A stretch of DNA of 5,100 nucleotides from Thiopontia sp013349825 (GTDB lineage Bacteria > Pseudomonadota > Gammaproteobacteria > GCF-002020875), in the NCBI GenBank assembly GCA_963981015.1, contig CAXCCG010000109.1, positions 1-5,100 on the forward strand, given 5' to 3'. The notes under the pieces were generated by a model. That model was given only the letters and a program-made list of their open reading frames with translations, was not told the DNA's origin and did not search any database. Shown here one piece after another: positions 1 to 4,641 of the stretch (its first letter is position 1; every line of letters starts with the position of its first letter). Made by a program: the position numbers and the translations under genes.

Positions 1-138
1 TCACATTTCACAGTAAATTCTACCATCTTCATCCACTACTGTTCTTCTCTTGTGCATCCCGGCACTCTAACAAGCAAAGAGAGTCTTTTCTGAATATAGA
101 GACCCTATTAAGAGATGCCGCATACAACGCCATGTTGC

Positions 139-167
139 TTGACACCGAACGATAGAGCTACCATTAT
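139..167 (+). promoter_or_regulatory. Sigma70-type promoter of the 115-aa exported protein gene
   Basis: A perfect -35 hexamer TTGACA (139-144) is followed, after a 17-nt spacer, by CATTAT (162-167), which matches the TATAAT consensus at 4 of 6 positions. Standard spacing puts the transcription start near 174, only about 3 nt before the ATG at 177. No Shine-Dalgarno sequence stands at a useful distance from that ATG; the GAAG just before it is too close. The message would therefore be leaderless or nearly so. The boxes are seen directly; promoter activity is inferred. Confidence 0.55.
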
Positions 168-176
168 CCATAGAAG

Positions 177-524
177 ATGAAGACTTTATTACCCGCCTTG
201 GCTTTCCCCCTGTTGCTATCATCGATGGCAGTAGTCGCAGAGAATACTGCACCTCTCAACTGGACATCCACCAGCGGTGAGATGACACAGGCCTCATACA
301 GCGCAGCGACAAGCAGCAACCGGGCACTCATAAAAAATTCCGTAAAGAGTTACATCACCTCTTCCGGGGTTTCTGAAGAGGCCTTAGCAGTCGCTGGCTC
401 TGCCGCTCTACTGGTCACTGAGGGTACAATTACCTTTTATGATCGCCAGGGTCTCTCTATGAACATGAATGACATCGCCGATGATCACCAGGGTCTGTCG
501 ATTAACTACTCTGTTGAGTGGTAA
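177..524 (+). CDS. Small exported protein of unknown function (115 aa)
   Basis: I do not recognise this family. Residues 1-21 form a clear Sec signal peptide: K2, a hydrophobic core (LLPALAFPLLLSSMAVV) and a likely cleavage after AVVA, leaving about 94 mature residues in the periplasm or beyond. The mature N-terminal half is rich in Ser, Thr and Ala. Residues 50-85 look helical or mixed (the stretch around KNSVKSYITSSGVSEEAL). The C-terminus holds two copies of a D-R/H-QGLS-M/I-N motif (residues 89-96 and 103-110) at a 14-residue period, and the protein ends in EW. There are no cysteines in the mature part, no lipobox and no second membrane segment. The ATG at 177 is chosen because an upstream in-frame ATG at 132 runs into a TAG, and any later Met would remove the signal peptide. 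The gene converges on the SIMPL gene at 590-1342. Confidence 0.7.
   Translation: MKTLLPALAFPLLLSSMAVVAENTAPLNWTSTSGEMTQASYSAATSSNRALIKNSVKSYITSSGVSEEALAVAGSAALLVTEGTITFYDRQGLSMNMNDIADDHQGLSINYSVEW
441..506 (+). repeat. Imperfect direct repeat, 42-nt period, inside the exported protein gene
   Basis: Two 24-nt stretches (441-464 and 483-506) agree at about 20 of 24 positions and are in frame. They encode DRQGLSMN and DHQGLSIN. The spacing of 42 nt equals 14 codons, so this looks like one partial internal duplication at the protein's C-terminus. Confidence 0.6.
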
Positions 525-547
525 CTGAGTGGAGTGGTAACTAGGTG
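516..547 (+). repeat. Tandem 16-bp duplication spanning the stop codon
   Basis: GAGTGGTAACT occurs at 516-526 and again at 532-542, in two adjacent 16-bp units (516-531 and 532-547). The first unit contains the last two codons (E, W) and the TAA stop of the 115-aa protein. The second unit is a non-coding copy of the same end, so a slippage-type duplication happened at the gene's 3' edge. Confidence 0.65.
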
Positions 548-588
548 CCTGTCCGAGAATAGAGAATCTACTGCGGAAAAGCACCTAG
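541..588. repeat. Inverted repeat between convergent genes
   Basis: CTAGGTGC (541-548) and GCACCTAG (581-588) are perfect 8-bp arms around a 32-nt loop. The loop contains a smaller TAGA-GAA-TCTA dyad. The element lies between the stop codons of two convergent genes (524 and 590), where a bidirectional terminator would be expected. There is no U-run after either arm and the loop is long, so a standard intrinsic terminator is not supported. It could equally be a remnant of a small mobile or repetitive element, since its loop starts with a 12-mer found again at 1394-1405. Confidence 0.4.
548..559 (+). repeat. 12-bp repeat CCTGTCCGAGAA, copy 1
   Basis: This 12-mer also occurs in the same orientation at 1394-1405. 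The two copies sit just outside the two ends of the SIMPL gene. Copy 1 overlaps the left arm of the 541-588 inverted repeat by one base. Function unknown; see the finding on this pair. Confidence 0.5.
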
Positions 589-589
589 G

Positions 590-1342
590 CTACTTCAGCC
601 TCTCAACCACCTGATCTTTCAATGACTGCAGCTTATACTCCAGGCCAGAGCCTGCAAGCACAATCACACCACTAACGGTCGCACTTAGCGTATCACTGCC
701 CGCTGGTGCTGTGATACCTTGAGCGGACTCCATTGCAAAGGCTCCTCGCGCCATTGGCATAACCGGTTTAATCTGATCGCCATGAATCGTAACGGTTTGC
801 AGCTCCCATCCATCTATTTTTCCACCCGCAGCCACTGCATAGAGCGCCGCCTGCTCTCTAAAACGGGATACTGCCTTTATCTTAAGTTGACCCTCTATCT
901 CTCTTTTTCGCAGGGGTGAGATTGTGTAATTGAGACTCTGTACTGCACCACCGATACGCTGGATCTCTCCAAGCTGCTGGAGTAACGGCTCAAACTTCTG
1001 ACTCTTGAGGATAAGCGTTTGACGCGCTGTCCACTCTGTTTGTCTATTACCTTGCTTGCCACGCTGGCGGCTCCAGGTCTGGTAGCCGCCTGAAGAGACC
1101 GTTACGCCATTGCTGTTTTGAATGCTCTCGATAACCTGTAAAGCAACTCTGTTCACCCGCTCTGAAGCCTTCATTGCATCTGCTGCAGTGAACTGTACAT
1201 TGACCGTCACGACCAGAAGGTCACTCTCAACAACAGCGGTCTCTGTGACCTGATATTGAACTGTTGGTGCATCATGCGCCTCTACGACTGCCGAAAACAG
1301 CACTGCAACCAACAACAAGGCCCGGATACTATATTTCACCAT
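590..1342 (-). CDS. Exported SIMPL-domain (DUF541) protein
   Basis: A predicted periplasmic protein of 250 aa with a single SIMPL domain. Family function in bacteria is poorly defined; members are linked to envelope or oxidative stress. Residues 1-22 are a signal peptide (MVKYSIR, then ALLLVAVLFSAVVEA, cleavage after VEA). The mature part shows the usual order: an early beta strand with a T-A-V-V-E pattern and LLVVTVNVQF (about 42-51), a helix with ASERVNRVALQVIESI (59-74), the SSGGYQTWSR strand (83-92), a second strand-helix unit with the NYTISPLRK segment (138-146), a helix with KAVSRFREQAALYA (156-169), and a C-terminal strand GVIVLAGS. The start at 1342 is preferred to the ATG six codons upstream (1360) because AAGGGG lies 9 nt before it, and because the upstream version adds a Glu to the n-region. 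The gene is last in the minus-strand cluster, 150 nt after its neighbour. Confidence 0.8.
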   Translation of the reverse strand: MVKYSIRALLLVAVLFSAVVEAHDAPTVQYQVTETAVVESDLLVVTVNVQFTAADAMKASERVNRVALQVIESIQNSNGVTVSSGGYQTWSRQRGKQGNRQTEWTARQTLILKSQKFEPLLQQLGEIQRIGGAVQSLNYTISPLRKREIEGQLKIKAVSRFREQAALYAVAAGGKIDGWELQTVTIHGDQIKPVMPMARGAFAMESAQGITAPAGSDTLSATVSGVIVLAGSGLEYKLQSLKDQVVERLK

Positions 1343-1393
1343 CTCAATACACCCCTTCATCCTGTTTTTCAGTAATGATATCGGATCTGGGAA

Positions 1394-1405
1394 CCTGTCC
1401 GAGAA
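1394..1405 (+). repeat. 12-bp repeat CCTGTCCGAGAA, copy 2
   Basis: Second copy of the 12-mer at 548-559, about 50 nt upstream of the preferred SIMPL start. Read on the minus strand it is TTCTCGGACAGG, and both copies are followed there by xxCCxAG. The rest of the 1361-1492 gap shows a run of seven C on the + strand (1471-1477 region) but no convincing promoter or terminator. Confidence 0.5.
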
Positions 1406-1492
1406 CTCTCAGACATCAATCCTGTGATCCCGAGCAAGCCAGCCACGACTCTTCTTCAAATCCAGCCACAACCCCCCCATCAGTGTACCCAG

Positions 1493-1753
1493 TCAATGTG
1501 CTGTCTTATCCACTACAGGCGCCTCTGGCTCCGTCTTTTTCAACACACCCTGCTCAACCATCTTGTTAACCATTTTGGTTAGCTGATCATAGGTTCTCAA
1601 CATCCCCTGTACGGAACTCGATACCGTTGCCACAGGAGAGACCTTAAATTTCCCCTCCTCCTCTGTTGGACTCATCGTTACCAGATCATACCGAACCACT
1701 CCATCTACCATAGTGATATTGGCGATTCCATCTGCATAGATACTGCTACTCAT
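1493..1753 (-). CDS. Hypothetical protein (86 aa), no signal peptide
   Basis: A small, probably cytosolic protein that I cannot name. The N-terminal half (residues 1-45) reads as a short beta-rich module: IYADGIANITMVDGVVRYDLVTMSP has two alternating-hydrophobic strands joined by an Asp-Gly turn. Residues 46-72 form an amphipathic helix (SSVQGMLRTYDQLTKMVNKMVEQGVLKK). The tail is Pro/Glu-rich and likely disordered. The layout vaguely recalls small DUF3467-like proteins, but I could not confirm this. The start is well supported: AGGAGA stands 7 nt before the ATG. The gene lies 23 nt after gloC on the same strand, so it is probably co-transcribed. No membrane segment and no cysteines are visible. 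Confidence 0.7.
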   Translation of the reverse strand: MSSSIYADGIANITMVDGVVRYDLVTMSPTEEEGKFKVSPVATVSSSVQGMLRTYDQLTKMVNKMVEQGVLKKTEPEAPVVDKTAH

Positions 1754-1776
1754 GACTCTCTCCTGTTTAATAATGG

Positions 1777-2403
1777 TTAGCGGATAAAAGGGTTTGACTG
1801 CCGCTCCTCCCCGAAGCTCGACATCGCACCATGACCTGGTACGAATTGAATATCATCACCCAGAGGAAGCAATTTATTGATAATTGAGTCAATCAGCTTT
1901 GCATGATCCCCGCGTGGAAAATCAGAACGACCTATACTCCCTTTAAAAAGAACATCCCCGACAAAGGCCAGCCGCTCCTGCGCATGGATAAAAACCACAT
2001 GCCCGGGGGTGTGTCCGGGACAGTGGTATACATCCAGCTTCTGCTCGCCAAACTCCACTATATCTCCCTGACTCAACCAACGGTCCGGGGTGACGCTGCG
2101 CCCCTCCAGATGATAGTTCGCACTCCATTCAGGGATGGACTCCAGCAGAAAGTTATCCTCCTGTTGAGGCCCCACGACCGGCACCCCCCAGTAGTCAGCC
2201 AGCTCTGCCGCTGACCCTGCGTGGTCAAAGTGTCCATGCGTAAGCAGTAATTTATCCAGCCCGACCTCTAGCTCTGTGACACGATCGATCAATTTTTGCG
2301 CATCTCCTCCGGGATCAACCAGAACGGCTTGACGGGTCTGCTCACAGGTCAATAGAGAGCAGTTTTGTTGCAGTGGCGTTACAGGAATAATTTCTAATTT
2401 CAT
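1777..2403 (-). CDS. gloC: GloC/YcbL-type MBL-fold hydrolase (glyoxalase II)
   Basis: A cytosolic metallo-beta-lactamase-fold hydrolase of 208 aa. E. coli YcbL (GloC) is a type II glyoxalase that hydrolyses S-D-lactoylglutathione to D-lactate and glutathione, the second step of methylglyoxal detoxification; the same role is inferred here. Metal ligands are all present: the THGHFDH motif (residues 55-61), His131 in CPGHTPGH, Asp150 in VGDVLF and His191 in PGHG. The GRSDFPRGDH segment (158-167) and the LLPLGDD stretch are family hallmarks. The start at 2403 is chosen because MKLEIIPVTPLQQNC then aligns with the YcbL N-terminus; a TTG three codons upstream (2412) would overlap the OmpA-family gene. 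The stop of that gene is 5 nt before this ATG, which suggests translational coupling. The protein ends at NPFIR, a few residues shorter than E. coli YcbL. Confidence 0.9.
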   Translation of the reverse strand: MKLEIIPVTPLQQNCSLLTCEQTRQAVLVDPGGDAQKLIDRVTELEVGLDKLLLTHGHFDHAGSAAELADYWGVPVVGPQQEDNFLLESIPEWSANYHLEGRSVTPDRWLSQGDIVEFGEQKLDVYHCPGHTPGHVVFIHAQERLAFVGDVLFKGSIGRSDFPRGDHAKLIDSIINKLLPLGDDIQFVPGHGAMSSFGEERQSNPFIR

Positions 2404-2408
2404 CGACT

Positions 2409-3116
2409 TCAATTCAACCCCAACTCCACACGTCGATTGATGGCCCGCCCCCGTGCAGTTGCATTGTCGGTAAGCGGAAATTTTTCACCTCTGCCAATAA
2501 CCTTCATTACCACCGTAACACCTGCGCGCCTGAAGTAGTTCATCACTGCGTTTGCACGGCTCTCTGACAGCGTCTGGTTGTACTCTTCTTCCCCTTCACT
2601 ATCGGTGTGTCCAACAACCGTTATCGACCTGATGTCAGGACGTACTTTCAGGGCCTTGGCAACAGGGCTGAGGATCTGTTTTGCCTGTGCAGTCAGATCT
2701 GAACGATTGAACTCAAAATTGATATTTCGCAGCACGATTTCATCCAGACACCCATTTGCATTGACCTTGTCCCCAGGGTATGAGTTCAGGCAGTTGTCTT
2801 TATAGTCCGCAACACCATCGCCATCGGTATCAAGAGGGCAACCTGCAGCATCGACGAGCACCCCTTGTGGTGTATAGGGGCACTGGTCACGGGTATCACT
2901 CACACCATCCTGATCCGTATCAGCAGCCTGAGGGGTGCCACAGCCGCCTTTACTTCCACCAATTGCCTGCCAGCACTCTCCGTAACTATTCACCAGGGTC
3001 TCCCCGGATGTGCTTCTTGCAAACAGGTCAATTGCTGAGGCTTGGCCTGTCACTATCAAGAACAGAGCCAGCGAGGCACCGATGATGAGTTTATTAAGTT
3101 TATATTGATGGCTCAT
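2409..3116 (-). CDS. OmpA-family protein with thrombospondin type 3 repeats
   Basis: An exported envelope protein of 235 aa that likely ties the outer membrane or periplasm to peptidoglycan. Residues 1-28 are a signal peptide (KLNKLIIGASLALFLIVTG, cleavage after ASA). A short mature N-terminus holds the SYGECWQ motif common in OmpA/MotB-type proteins. Two thrombospondin type 3 (calcium-binding) repeats follow: DTDQDGVSDTRDQCP (66-80) and DTDGDGVADYKDNCL (96-110), each with a paired GC element. The OmpA-like domain spans about 130-235, with FEFNRSDLT, HTDSEG and a LSESRA helix. Asp172 and Arg187 occupy the positions that bind the diaminopimelate of peptidoglycan in OmpA, at the same 15-residue spacing, and NRRVEL closes the domain. 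There is no eight-stranded beta-barrel domain. The ATG at 3116 is preferred to the GTG at 3131: AAGGTGA precedes it at a slightly long spacing, while the GTG has no ribosome site and would add IFVT before the signal peptide. Confidence 0.9.
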   Translation of the reverse strand: MSHQYKLNKLIIGASLALFLIVTGQASAIDLFARSTSGETLVNSYGECWQAIGGSKGGCGTPQAADTDQDGVSDTRDQCPYTPQGVLVDAAGCPLDTDGDGVADYKDNCLNSYPGDKVNANGCLDEIVLRNINFEFNRSDLTAQAKQILSPVAKALKVRPDIRSITVVGHTDSEGEEEYNQTLSESRANAVMNYFRRAGVTVVMKVIGRGEKFPLTDNATARGRAINRRVELGLN

Positions 3117-3155
3117 GGTCACGAAAATCACCTTTTAGTATTAGGTTTTTTGAAA

Positions 3156-3848
3156 TTATTTGGAATCCTCAAAAGAGGCATCTTCAATAATCACTTCATA
3201 TTTGTAGCCGAAGCCAAAATCCCGATTTGTAACCAGGTTGCCACTTGCCAACACAATGTCGCCCACTTTGATATTGGAATCCCCGGCAGTAAAGATGATA
3301 TTGTTAGTACCTGCGGTACCCGTACCATCCTGTATATGGACCCAATCTTTTTTCATGATTCTCTTGGATACCTTGACCACCTGTCCACGCACTGTTACCG
3401 CTCTGTTATTAAGTTCATCCTTACGACTGAATAATTCAGCTACAGTATAACCATTTTCGGCTTTGCTGATCTTGGCGGCTGGAGCCATCGTTTTGGGCTC
3501 TTGCACCTTCGGGTGAGAAAAGGCAGACTGGGCATTAAGGGCCTCTCTATAGCCCTCGGTTATACGCCCAACAAACATCAAAGAGTCAAAGGTACGATTG
3601 AGACTCTTACTGGTAAAGTTCGGCATACTCATCTGCTCATCAAAGCTGATGATATCTCCGGTATCTACATTTGCAGTGGGACCGGCTATCCAGAACTCTT
3701 TTTCATTCTGCAAAACCTTTGCGTAGGTGTAGCCTCCTGAGACCATTGTCTCCATGACCGTACCGGTTTGATTCACTGCCCATGTCAGTGGTGATGTCAG
3801 TGGTAATGTGAACAGTATTGCAAAAGCTAGTGATCGTTTCAGGCTCAT
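3156..3848 (-). CDS. Exported protein with two OB-like modules
   Basis: A periplasmic protein of 230 aa. Residues 1-24 are a signal peptide (SLKR, hydrophobic LAFAILFTLPLTSPLTWA). Module one (about 27-97) has the pattern GTVMETMVSGGYTYAKV, WIAGP, VDTGDIISF and then MPNFTSKSLNRTFDSLMFVG. A Pro/Ala/Lys-rich linker (about 110-132) leads to module two (133-225), with the OB-fold signature VTVRGQVVKVSKRIM, WVHIQDGTGT, NNIIFTA and VKVGDIV-like turns, ending FGFGYKYEVIIEDA. Homologues are often labelled nucleic-acid-binding because of the OB fold, but with an export signal that role is doubtful; a ligand- or cofactor-binding envelope role is as likely. The start has only a weak GAGA upstream. The gene opens the minus-strand cluster and lies 39 nt before the OmpA-family gene, with no terminator visible between them. 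Confidence 0.75.
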   Translation of the reverse strand: MSLKRSLAFAILFTLPLTSPLTWAVNQTGTVMETMVSGGYTYAKVLQNEKEFWIAGPTANVDTGDIISFDEQMSMPNFTSKSLNRTFDSLMFVGRITEGYREALNAQSAFSHPKVQEPKTMAPAAKISKAENGYTVAELFSRKDELNNRAVTVRGQVVKVSKRIMKKDWVHIQDGTGTAGTNNIIFTAGDSNIKVGDIVLASGNLVTNRDFGFGYKYEVIIEDASFEDSK

Positions 3849-3877
3849 ATGTTTCTCTATGTTGGTTGGAATATTCT

Positions 3878-3906
3878 ATTGTAGCTTTAATGCCAATGAA
3901 TTTGAT
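3878..3906 (-). promoter_or_regulatory. Weak candidate promoter for the envelope gene cluster
   Basis: On the minus strand TACAAT (3878-3883) matches the -10 consensus at 5 of 6. A 17-nt spacer leads to ATCAAA (3901-3906), which matches TTGACA at only 3 of 6. It lies between the truncated PIN frame and the start at 3848, in the only gap where the cluster's promoter would be expected, and would give a leader of about 23 nt. The -10 is good, the -35 poor, so this is tentative. TTGGCA nearby (just inside the spacer) has no -10 at proper spacing. Confidence 0.3.
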
Positions 3907-3911
3907 ACCCG

Positions 3912-4022
3912 TTATAAAGTGAGCTGACCCTCATGATTGAGGACTTGTTGAATGGATACTGGTAATGCGCTCTCCCCTCCAATGATCCACCTCAGCCAGA
4001 TATGGGCATCAATCAGAATCAT
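3912..4022 (-). pseudogene. Truncated PIN-domain (VapC-like) toxin, N-terminal stub
   Basis: The frame reads MILIDAHIWLRW, the start typical of PIN-domain ribonuclease toxins (usual form MILLDTHIWLWW), with the first metal-binding Asp at residue 5. It then runs through ALPVSIQQVLNH and GQLTL and stops at TAA after 36 aa. VapC proteins are normally about 125-140 aa, so the later acidic active-site residues are missing, and the following 63 nt before the next gene do not restore the family in any frame I read. Its ATG overlaps the stop of the upstream frame as ATGA, the usual coupling in vapBC operons. It is therefore a dead remnant unless a peptide function was kept. Confidence 0.65.
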
Positions 4023-4198
4023 CGAAGTATGTCCCACTCTTCCGGGTCAACAGCCGGACTCATGATATCGCCAATGATCTCACCCTGCTCCATGCCAGAC
4101 TCTACTCTCTTCGCCCAAGAGCGAGCATCGGTTTTGGTTCTGAAGGTCTTTATGGTTGTCTTGTGGCCTTTCTTGCGAATAACCACAGCAAACGCTGA
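4019..4198 (-). pseudogene. Integrase arm-domain/antitoxin-tail fusion frame
   Basis: An open frame runs from just after an in-frame TAA (4199-4201) to the TGA at 4019-4021. The first part, SAFAVVIRKKGHKTT then IKTFRTKTDARSWAKRVESGM, matches the N-terminal arm-type DNA-binding region of phage-type tyrosine recombinases (pattern: RKKGH, TFRTK, DA-WA, VE--M--G). The final 20 residues (GEIIGDIMSPAVDP, then EEWDIL) instead resemble the toxin-binding tail of a Phd/VapB-type antitoxin, and the frame overlaps the PIN stub by ATGA as an antitoxin should. The only plausible start is GTG at 4186 (55 aa); there is no Shine-Dalgarno sequence. The recombinase match is fairly firm, the antitoxin tail less so. 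The simplest reading is a deletion that joined an integrase start to an antitoxin end; a natural fusion cannot be excluded. Confidence 0.5.
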
Positions 4199-4314
4199 TT
4201 ACACTTAACGGACTCTTGAAGGGGCATCCAACGATGGAATCCTCGGCTCACACCTGCCGCTGAGCGCGTATCAGATCAGACGGAAGATCAATTCACATTT
4301 CAGACTCTCGAAAC
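4199..4314. other. Non-coding gap after the toxin-antitoxin operon
   Basis: This 116-nt gap lies downstream of the antitoxin and upstream of the integrase-like frame. On the minus strand it holds GCTCA and TGAGC arms (5 bp) around a 10-nt loop, but no T-run follows, so a terminator is not supported. I see no tRNA, attachment-site core or conserved start codon for the integrase-like frame in it. Confidence 0.35.
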
Positions 4315-4641
4315 TTAATGTTGAGTTGGTTTTTTTGTTTTTTTATAACTTCTAAGATCATCGATCGCAAAGATCTGTGACCTACCTACAGTATCAATAG
4401 CTTGTATCACCTTAGTTTTTACCAAACGACGGAAGGTTGACATGGAGATACCGAGATAAAGTGCCGCCTCATTAGAAGTGAATGCCGCCCCCTTCAATTC
4501 ACCAAATACCTCTTCGTGCGTATATCGATCCTTCTCTTCTTCAAAGGCACGACTTGCAATTAGGGAGAAGAGTTTATTACGCTCGGAGACGGGCATTGAT
4601 TTCACTTGATCAAAAACAACTTCAGCGGTTGGCCTGCTCAT
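4315..4641 (-). CDS. Helix-turn-helix antitoxin of a toxin-first TA pair
   Basis: A 108-aa cytosolic protein, inferred to neutralise the adjacent toxin and to repress the operon. Residues 1-50 are helical and acidic (FDQVKSMPVSERNKLFSLIASRA, then EEEKDRYTHEEVFGEL) and probably contact the toxin. Residues 53-100 form a MerR/excisionase-type helix-turn-helix: AAFTSNEAALYLGIS, STFRRLVKTKV, then GRSQIFAIDDLRSY, the usual wing and anchor helix. The tail is Lys-rich from an A-rich stretch. The start is well supported: GAAGGAG (4650-4656 on the complement) lies 8 nt before the ATG, inside the 3' end of the toxin gene, and ATGA overlaps the two genes. This antitoxin ribosome site is far stronger than anything in front of the toxin. 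Which family it belongs to by name I cannot say. Confidence 0.8.
   Translation of the reverse strand: MSRPTAEVVFDQVKSMPVSERNKLFSLIASRAFEEEKDRYTHEEVFGELKGAAFTSNEAALYLGISMSTFRRLVKTKVIQAIDTVGRSQIFAIDDLRSYKKTKKPTQH

Noticed and set aside
1..58. Minus-strand frame of 18 codons (MHKRRTVVDEDGRIYCEM) ending at the window edge
   Set aside because: It has an in-frame TAG four codons upstream, no ribosome site and no recognisable family; too short to call.
541..588. Bidirectional intrinsic terminator between convergent genes
   Set aside because: The position is right, but the loop is 32 nt and there is no U-run beside either arm; kept only as an inverted repeat.
1416..1490. Minus-strand open stretch of about 23 codons in the gap before the SIMPL gene (TDGGVVAGFEEESWL...)
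   Set aside because: It looked like a possible protein tail or transposase end, but no motif is certain, and part of it is a run of seven G; not enough to call a pseudogene.
2404..2412. TTG start three codons upstream for gloC
   Set aside because: It overlaps the stop of the preceding gene and adds residues absent from YcbL; the ATG at 2403 fits the family N-terminus.
3117..3131. GTG start five codons upstream for the OmpA-family gene
   Set aside because: No ribosome site before it, and it inserts hydrophobic residues ahead of the basic n-region of the signal peptide.
3042..3434. Plus-strand frame of 130 aa across two minus-strand genes
   Set aside because: It spans the ends of two well-supported genes in antisense, has no family features and no start signals.
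3884..3906. Sigma54-like site around TTGGCA upstream of the OB-module gene
   Set aside because: The GG is present, but no GC follows at the required 10-nt spacing.
4002..4208. Plus-strand frame of 68 aa
   Set aside because: It is the antisense of the integrase-like/antitoxin-like frame, which has clear protein similarity on the minus strand; the plus-strand product is low-complexity in feel and has no ribosome site.
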